Positions 57,351 to 64,000 of a stretch of 64,000 nt of DNA are shown here, piece after piece. The first letter of the stretch is position 1. Each line of letters begins with the position of its first letter. Below the pieces are notes generated by a model, which was not told the origin of the DNA, made no database searches, and saw only the letters and a program-made list of their open reading frames with translations. A program made the position numbers and the translations under genes. Source of the stretch: Lumbricus terrestris (taxonomy: Eukaryota > Annelida > Clitellata > Crassiclitellata > Lumbricidae). The stretch covers positions 37,260,605 through 37,324,604 of the forward strand of contig OX457043.1 in NCBI GenBank assembly GCA_949752735.1, read 5' to 3'.

Positions 57351-57714
57351 GGGTCCGCTATTCCGAGGGTCCGCTATTCCGAACCCTAACCTTAAACCTA
57401 ATCCTATAAACCTAACTATAACCCTAACCCTAACTCACCCCAACCCTAATCATAACCATAAACCTAACCCTCACCCATCCCAACCCTAACCATAACCCTA
57501 AACCTAACCCTAATCCACCCCAAACATAACCATAACCCTAACTCTAACCCTCCCCAACCCTAATCATAACCATAAACTTAATCCTAACCCACCCAACCCT
57601 AACCCACCTTACCCTAACCCACTGTAACCCTAACCACCAAGGATAACGAACAAAATATAGCGGATATTCGGAATAGTGGACCTTCGGAATAGTGGACCCT
57701 CGGAATAGCGGGCC
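57351..57714. mobile_element. MITE with telomere-like (CCCTAA)n core
   Basis: Termini are tandem GGTCCGCTATTCCGA units on the left and TTCGGAATAGTGGACC / TCGGAATAGCGGGCC on the right, forming inverted repeats. The core 57382-57635 is degenerate AACCCTAACC(C/A)TAA. The flanking inverted repeats mark it as a mobile element rather than a chromosome end. Confidence 0.8.
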
Positions 57715-58400
57715 GTTTAAGTCTAAACCATTCATTGATATCTATATTTAGACCGATGAAATCATTAACAATCTCCATGTTTAATGTCTTCCGGCTGTGA
57801 CCGTAGTTGGCCTTGACCTGACTCCCAAAATTGACCTGACCTATACTGAGATGTCTTCGCTGGTGCTTCCCGCCTTTTTGGCATCTGCCCCGAGCACCCT
57901 CGTCCTCCAGTCCGACATAATCGGCCTGCTCGACTATCAGCCGGACCCGCAGGTGGAGAAGCTGATGGCGATGTGGCAGGAGGAACTAGGAATCAAAATC
58001 ACAGAAGACTTCCCAACTCAAATGCAGTCTCAATGGGACAACCCACTACTGCAAAAGACATTCTCGGAACTATTCAACTCACTCACAGACAAATGCGACC
58101 AGGCCCGTTGGAATGCAATCACGACTCAGCATGCCGGAGACTGGCTGCACGCCTTGCGGTTTGAGATTAAGTGACGAAGCTAGGAGGGTGGCAGTTGGTT
58201 TGCGCTTAGGAGCTAACATTTGCGAACCACACACATGCACTTGTGGTTCACTTGTCACAGCAAGGGACGAGCACGGTTTGTCTTGCTCGCTAGGTTTTGG
58301 CCGTATGGCCCGCCATGGTACACTGAACGATTTGATATACCGTGCTTTTATTAAAGCTGGATACCCGGCGGCCAAGGAACCTCAGGGATTGGTAAGATCG

Positions 58401-59137
58401 AGTGTAGGACATTTCCCCCCTGGACATTTCCCCCCCGGACATTTCCCCCCTGGACATTCCCCCCTGGACGTTTCCCCCCTGATTTCGACTAGGACATTTC
58501 CCCCCCGGACATTCCCCCCTTCTGTGCATACCACTTCAAATGACCATACAAGTCCTACCCTGAATTCTAAACCTACGCCTAGGCCTGTATAATTAAATCT
58601 GAAACTTTTACAACGATTCCTTTGAAGTAAATGCTAAGGAATCCACTTAAATAGCTATGCGTTTAAAACGCACAAACATATTACTTAAATGGAAGCTGGA
58701 TTGATGAAAATATTCTGGTTTAAATTGGAGCTGGATTGATGAAAATATTCTTGCTTAAATGGAAGCTGGATTGATGAAAATATTCTTGTTCAAATTGGAG
58801 CTGGATTGATGAAAATATTCTTGCTTAAATTGGAGCTGGATTGATGAAAATATTCTTGCTTAAATCGAAGCTGGATTGATGAAAATATTCTTGTTCAAAT
58901 TGGAGCTGGATTGATGAAAATATTCTTGCTTAAATTGGAGCTGGATTGATGAAAATATTCTTGCTTAAATTGGAGCTGGATTGATGAAAATATTCTGGTT
59001 TAAATTGTTGAAGACGACAAAAGCAATGGTTTCCGCATACGGGGGGGGGGAAATGTCCTAGGGTAGGGGGGGAAACGTCCAGGGGGGGAAATGTCCGGGG
59101 GGGGGGAAATGTCCAGGGGGGGAAATGTCCGTTCCCC
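58401..59137. mobile_element. MULE-like nonautonomous element, 10-bp target duplication
   Basis: Flanked by GGTAAGATCG at 58391-58400 and 59138-59147. Both ends consist of GGACATTTCCCCCC units in opposite orientation (three or more at each side). The interior carries a ~38-bp minisatellite. A 10-bp duplication is best explained by a Mutator-like element, but there is no transposase to prove it. Confidence 0.72.
58690..59005 (+). repeat. ~38-bp minisatellite inside MULE-like element
   Basis: About nine units of GAGCTGGATTGATGAAAATA followed by TTCTTG(C/T)T(T/C)AAATTG; unit variants AAGCTGG/GAGCTGG and TTCTTG/TTCTGG alternate. Confidence 0.92.
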
Positions 59138-59622
59138 GGTAAGATCGGACGGCAAATGACCGGATGGAATCACGCTCATCCCATGGAAAGCCGGCAGAGG
59201 TTTGGTGTGGGATGCCACAGTGGTGGACACATTGGCACCGTCTTACCTTACCGTTTCAGCCATCCGAGCCGGATCAGCAGCTAGCCAGGCGGAGGACAGA
59301 AAGAACCAGAAATACACTGCCCTCCTTGATGCTCATGTTTTCGTCCCGGTGGCTTTGGAAACCCTAGGCCCAATCAACAACAAAGATCTAGACTTCATCT
59401 CAGATTTGGGTCGGCGTCTAACACAAGCAACCGGGGAGCTCCGAGAATCAAGTTTCTTATTCCAACGTATTTCCATGACTATATACAACGCTTTAATGCT
59501 GTGGCTTTCACAGGGTCTTTTATTAAGCCCTTAATTGACATGGATGAGGGTGTTTGGACTCGCTAAAATTCACACAGCTTTTGTTCTGTTTGTCTGTTTA
59601 CAATATTTGTTGAAACAATAAA

Positions 59623-59665
<43 letters not shown>

Positions 59666-60230
59666 GCACCATCAATGACATCATACACCGTTCCCTTTTA
59701 AAAGCAGGTATACCATCCATAAAAGAACCGCCAGGACTACTACGCTCAGATGGCAGACGACCAGACGGTCTGTCCTTGATTCCATGGCGTGCGGGCCGCC
59801 ATCTTGTGTGGGATGCAACTGTAATTGACACTCTTGCACCTTCGTATCTCCAGGCAACGGCAACGACGGCGGGTGCGGCAGCCGAGATAGCAGCTGACAG
59901 GAAAAACAATAAATACGTCGCTCTTCTTAACACACATTTCTTTGTCCCTCTTGCCCTTGAAACCCTAGGTCCAATTTGCTCTGATGGCCTAAATTTTTTG
60001 TCGGATCTAGGCCGTATCCTAACTTTGTCCTCTGGTGAACTAAGAGAGACCTGCTTTTTGCTGCAACGTCTCTCTATGACCGTTCAGCGTTTCAACTCGG
60101 TGGCCTTTCGAGGAACTTTAGCTGAGCCGGTCCCAGAGGATATATAATATTAGTTATTGCTTCCCTATTTTATTGTAAAAAAAAAACAATAAAATATACT
60201 AAATAATAATAATAATAATAATGAGTGTAA
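59666..60230 (+). mobile_element. retroelement 3' portion, copy 2, inserted at the tail of copy 1
   Basis: Encodes [67 protein letters not shown] and GELRETCFLLQRLSMTVQRF, ending near 60147. The RRPDGL..W and WDATV..T segments are the conserved nuclease-like motifs. It is cleaner than copy 1 and runs 5'-truncated directly from the (ATA)n tail of copy 1, finishing with AATAAAATATA and (AAT)n. Confidence 0.68.
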
Positions 60231-61069
60231 TCTGTATAACAAATCACAGACAATGGGCAAGCTAAAATAGATAGGCGGCATAGGCCTAATAATTTTCCGT
60301 CGCATTGTCTAGGATACCAGATAGTGAGGAGGATAAGGTCCAAAAACGCAGTGCATTGTCACCATTGTGTATCTTGTGGATAAAAGCAACAAATTTTTAC
60401 AGCTTTAAGACAAACATATTTCAAAACTTTTCAGCCAGAGGCATAAAAAAATTCACATGGGAACATACTTAAACAGAAGGTTGAAAGTATGCTAAAAAAT
60501 GCACATGCTCCAGAGTTGATATGCAGCTCCAAACTGCACTTAGATGCAGAATATGTGGTTTTTTTTAACAACATGAAACATTACTAGTCTGATTTAAACA
60601 TTACATATTGTGGGACAATTGATTGATACGGAACAAGTATACTATGAAAGTATGCTAAAAATTAACATTCCAGAGCTGATATGCAACTATTTATTGCACT
60701 AATATGCAGAATATGTGGTCTTTTGACAACATGAAACATTACGAACCTAATTAAAACATTACACATATGCAGAACATGTGTGGGATACAGCACACGCGTA
60801 CTATGAAAGTATGCTAAAAAAAATAATTTCAAGAACCGATACGCAACTCTTTGTGCACATAAATGCAGAATATGTGTTTTTTTGACAACATGAAACATTA
60901 CTAACATAATTAAAACATTACACATATGCAGAACATGTGTGGGACAATTGATAGAGCACAAGTATACTATGAAAGTATGCTAAAAATTCACATGTTAAAA
61001 GCCGATACGCAACTCTTTATGCACACAGATACAGAATATGTGGTCTTTGACAACATGAAACATCACTAA

Positions 61070-62559
61070 CAGGGCCGCATTAAGGCTAGTGCGGGCCCGG
61101 GTGCTGTGGTAACCTTGCGGGCCCTCCTCTCAGTCTTCTGTCAGCCACTGGTATACCATGGCAAAGTTCTTCCACACGCATGTAATTATACCGTGTTTAC
61201 TAATGAGTATACACTATACAGCCAAGGGATACTTTTCCTTTGGTACGCATGTAATTGTTTCCAAGGAAAAGTTTCCTACAGTAGTAGGCTAGATATATTA
61301 AGTCTACAATACGTGACAGAAGGAACGAACGACTAGATTCTTCAATTGTTATTTATATTTATAAGCCCTATATGCTTATGATCCTTCCAGTTGATTTTCT
61401 TCATTGTTCCCCACGTCCACATTTCGAAGACCTCCAGTCTTCTTATGATTATATTGCTTGCTCTCAAGGTTCATGTCTCACATCCAAACAACACCACGTG
61501 CACTCCATGTCAATGTTTTATCATCCGTTTCTCTGAATTCCTGTTTCCTCTTTTCTTTTCAGTTTATCGTAATTCTTAAATTTAAATTTATAAGTTCGTT
61601 CTTCCTATTTCCAGGTCTAAAAAAATGTAGCATCATATTTCTTTCGCAAACTCCAATAGGCCTAATAGGCTATCCTGGCAAACCGCTCTTTAGAGCGTCA
61701 TAATCTTCTTGCGCCAATTATCTAGGTCTAGGAATTATCGGAGAAGAGTGGGCCTACACAGTGAAAGAGATCGAGACAAAGGAAGTGGGTAGGACACAGG
61801 CTGAGGGCAGGTTCACTGCAAAGAACGGTCATGAAAAAAAAATGAAGGGAAGCGAACAAGAGGCGGACCACGACAGCTTATGCTGGATTGGATAATAACA
61901 AATGGATCGATAGGCCTATGGAAAGTTTGAGGAAGAGGCATTGGACATTTCAGCCAGCCTCGGAGACAGAAAACTAGGGAAGAAGATGATAAGATATAAT
62001 AAGTTTAAGAAATTAAGAGTTATCCTATAACAAGTCTTCTAACGTTATTTCTCTTATTATTTTAAAGAAGCCAGTCAAAATGATTGACCCGCATGGCCTA
62101 ATTTAAAATAGCCCATCACTGTTGATACTTCCCAAACAGGGCCAGATTAAGGCATGTTCGACCGAACAGGGGGCCCCACACTTTAGGGGGCCCCACACAT
62201 GCGGGAAAAAGTTACCGAAAATTTATAGATTTTTAGCAAATTTCAACAAAAAGTCATCACAATTTTTGGCCGAAGATCCGCACAAATTTTCCAAACAGGG
62301 CCCCACATTTCTTAATCCGGCCCTGTTCCCAAAGAAAAATTTACAATAACAATAAGTTCCTGCGATTTCAACCAATTCATAAGCTGGAGCTAATAAATCG
62401 GATGTGTGGGAGAACTTTGCCAAAATTTCATCGACGATAACTTTCATTATTGTTGCAGTATTCTTGCTAAGAAATTTCATTATTTCCGAAAATGCGGGCC
62501 CCTAAACCTGCGGGCCCGGGTGCTGCAGCACCCTTAGCACCTACCTTAATGCGGGCCTG
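61070..62559. mobile_element. hAT element (1,490 bp) inserted in tandem array
   Basis: Ends CAGGGCCGCATTAAGG and CCTTAATGCGGGCCTG with GCGGGCCCGGGTGCTG at both sides; perfect 8-bp duplication ATCACTAA at 61062-61069 and 62560-62567. Removing it rejoins a repeat unit exactly. The interior is noncoding and contains another MITE (62137-62325). Confidence 0.95.
62137..62325. mobile_element. hAT MITE (189 bp) nested in hAT
   Basis: Ends CAGGGCCAGATTAAGG and CTTAATCCGGCCCTG with perfect duplications TTCCCAAA at 62129-62136 and 62326-62333. Same family as the 1,765-bp element at 30439-32203 (shared CATGTTCGACTGAA-like and GGGCCCCACACTTTAGG). Confidence 0.95.
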
Positions 62560-63050
62560 ATCACTAACCTAATTAAAACATTACACATATGCAGAACATG
62601 TGTGGGACAATTGACAAAGCCAAGTATACTATGAAAGTATGCTAAAAATTCACATTTCAAGAGCCAATACGCAACTCTTTATGCATATAGATGCAGAATT
62701 TGTGGTCGGTCTTTTGACAACATGAAATATTACAAATCTGAGATAAACGTTGCACATGTGCATACATGTGTGGGACAATTGATATAGCTCCAGTATACTA
62801 TGGAAGTATGCTAAAAATTCACATTTCAAGAGCCAATACGCAACTCTTTATGCATATAGATGCAGAATATGAGGTCTTTAGACAGATTAATCTAATTCAA
62901 ACATTACACATGTGCATACATGTGTGGGAAGTTGATGTAGCTCCAGTATACCATTTAAGCATGCTAAAACTGCACTTTTCCAGAGCCAATATGCAACTCC
63001 ATATTGCACTTAGATGCAGCATATGTGGTCTTTTGCCAACATGACCATTT

Positions 63051-64000
63051 CAATTTCCGGTTGCAATATAGTCATGTGGGGGTAGCACAATGTTTTGCAC
63101 ACCAATACAAAGGACTTGAAGAGTATGGTACTTTCAGCAGACACCAAATACTAATATCAGTGTGCTTCCGTCATGGAAGACATAACATCAAAATAATGTC
63201 ATAAACAGACACAATGTCAAAATTCCAGTTATAAAACAGGTCTTTTACATAAATTTGGGAATTTTCCTATAAAAATGCATGCTGGCACCACCATTTTTTA
63301 GAAAATATTTGATTTACAGTTTGTATCACTAGTAATTAAATGTCAGTTTAAATATGCTGTCATTTGTTTCTATCACTATTTTAACATAATGTCAAAGTGT
63401 TTTATCTACAAAGAGTGTCCAGTTATGCACGATCTGCCCGTCAGTTGTCTCATAAGATTACGCTGACAACCAGCACTAGTGACAATAATTCCTGGTCATT
63501 TGGTATGACACACTGGAAAGTTTGAAGTGTCTAAAGTGAAAAACTGACCAAGATACATGGGCTGCTGAAATTGGTTGGATAGCACAAAAAAGTATGTGAA
63601 TTTGCGTCTGTGTAATTTATGATATTTTCAGACTTCTTCAATAACTTTTGATCTAGAGCAGCTAAACAAAATTTAACTTGCTTTCAGTTTTGAGTTCTGA
63701 GCATTGCATAGATTTGCTTGATCAAGTAAATTTGCTGTATTTCGTATGAAGAATAAACCAGTTGCTGAAAAGTGTCAAAACATTTATTGTCAAACCTATT
63801 TATCGGTAGTCATGCCTGCTGTCACATTACACCTTCTACAATATATTAAGGTCCGTGATAATTTTATTTGGTTTTAATTTAGCTACAACTAGAGTATCAA
63901 ATGTGTAACATATTTGTGTCTTGGCTGACAGGAACCGTTGTAGTAGTTAGCCAAAAACATTTCATTTCCGTGATAGTGGTCACTTTCAACTGACCAAATG
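63051..64000. other. right edge, no gene recognised
   Basis: AT-rich sequence beyond the tandem array. I see no exon, terminus or RNA gene. Confidence 0.45.

Larger units (their letters stand above)
57780..59665 (+). mobile_element. retroelement 3' portion, copy 1, with a MULE-like insertion
   Basis: 57797-58174 encodes a helical RT-C-terminal-like region (LVLPAFLASAPSTLVLQSDI, LMAMWQEELG). After a frameshift, 58150-58390 gives RVAVGLRLGANICEP with a CEPHTC.CG..HGLSC zinc-binding-like cluster and LNDLIYRAF.KAGYP..KEP. After the insertion 58401-59137 the frame resumes with [31 protein letters not shown] and [15 protein letters not shown]. The last part resembles a PD-(D/E)XK-type nuclease tail found on some retroelement proteins. 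It ends in an (ATA)n tail at 59625-59665. Confidence 0.6.
60430..63050 (+). repeat. ~165-bp tandem array, about seven units, interrupted by a hAT
   Basis: GAAAGTATGCTAAAAA recurs at about 60484, 60646, 60805, 60970, 62635, 62803 and 62951 (variants), with ACATGAAACATTACTAAC, CATATGCAGAACATGTGTGG and ATACGCAACTCTTTATGCA blocks. Spacing is 147-168 bp. The middle unit is split by the hAT at 61070-62559. Open frames on either strand are repeat artefacts. Confidence 0.9.

Noticed and set aside
57382..57635. Chromosome-end or fused telomere
   Set aside because: The degenerate CCCTAA core is bounded by inverted repeats of a MITE and flanked by ordinary sequence on both sides.
60662..63044. His/Cys-rich open frames in the 165-bp array
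   Set aside because: They repeat with the unit and are broken by the hAT; no domain is recognisable.
43000..64000. First coding exon of SNW1
   Set aside because: It should encode only about five residues ending on two bases of a codon. Several weak ATG/GT combinations exist and none can be preferred from sequence alone.

Overview
This is a eukaryotic, almost certainly animal, nuclear segment. It has GT-AG introns, coding exons of a deeply conserved splicing factor, and a dense mix of animal transposons (hAT, Helitron, piggyBac, Merlin, CR1-like and RTE-like LINEs, tRNA-headed SINEs). TTAGGG-type degenerate repeats, CR1-like LINEs ending in GCGCTATATAAATG plus a short tandem tail, and about twenty copies of the palindrome TAGGCCTA suggest a marine invertebrate. 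The species and phylum cannot be fixed from this window.

The one host gene I can support is SNW1 (SKIP/Bx42/Prp45) on the minus strand. Six coding exons (42810-42867, 40684-40758, 40001-40162, 18099-18191, 17368-17579, 11639-11891) join in phase over 284 codons with canonical splice sites and no stop. The start exon (higher coordinates) and the C-terminal exons (beyond the left edge) are not visible. One intron is 21.8 kb long and is nearly all transposon debris.

Layout. 0-5 kb: a nonautonomous Helitron made of GC-rich tandem units, a SINE and a LINE tail. 5.79-10.68 kb: about 100 units of a 49-bp minisatellite in two ~2-kb higher-order blocks. 11-18 kb: three SNW1 exons, a piggyBac relic and a hAT MITE. 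18-31 kb: RTE and CR1-like LINEs, one split by two hAT elements that keep perfect 8-bp target duplications. 30-37 kb: more hAT elements and a nested composite. 37-39 kb: an RTE LINE, a SINE sharing its tail, and an exact 545-bp local copy. 40-43 kb: three SNW1 exons. 44-48 kb: a Helitron inside a Helitron. 48.7-50.4 kb: a Merlin DNA transposon with recognisable DDE transposase, broken by a LINE and a stop. 50.6-51.3 kb: a foldback element. 52-55.7 kb: a LINE split by a hAT. 57-60 kb: a telomere-repeat MITE and two tandem 3' ends of a retroelement, one carrying a MULE-like insertion. 60.4-63.05 kb: a ~165-bp tandem array interrupted by a hAT that itself holds a short hAT MITE.

There is no operon-like cooperation. 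The biology here is one essential housekeeping gene whose introns have collected layer on layer of transposons. Target-site duplications and interrupted reading frames give a relative order of insertions. I found no unambiguous new functional system. The strongest unusual signals are the three-frame-open minisatellite, the precise 545-bp copy inserted in a SINE, the multi-level nests, and the Helitron family with a matching empty-site paralogue.
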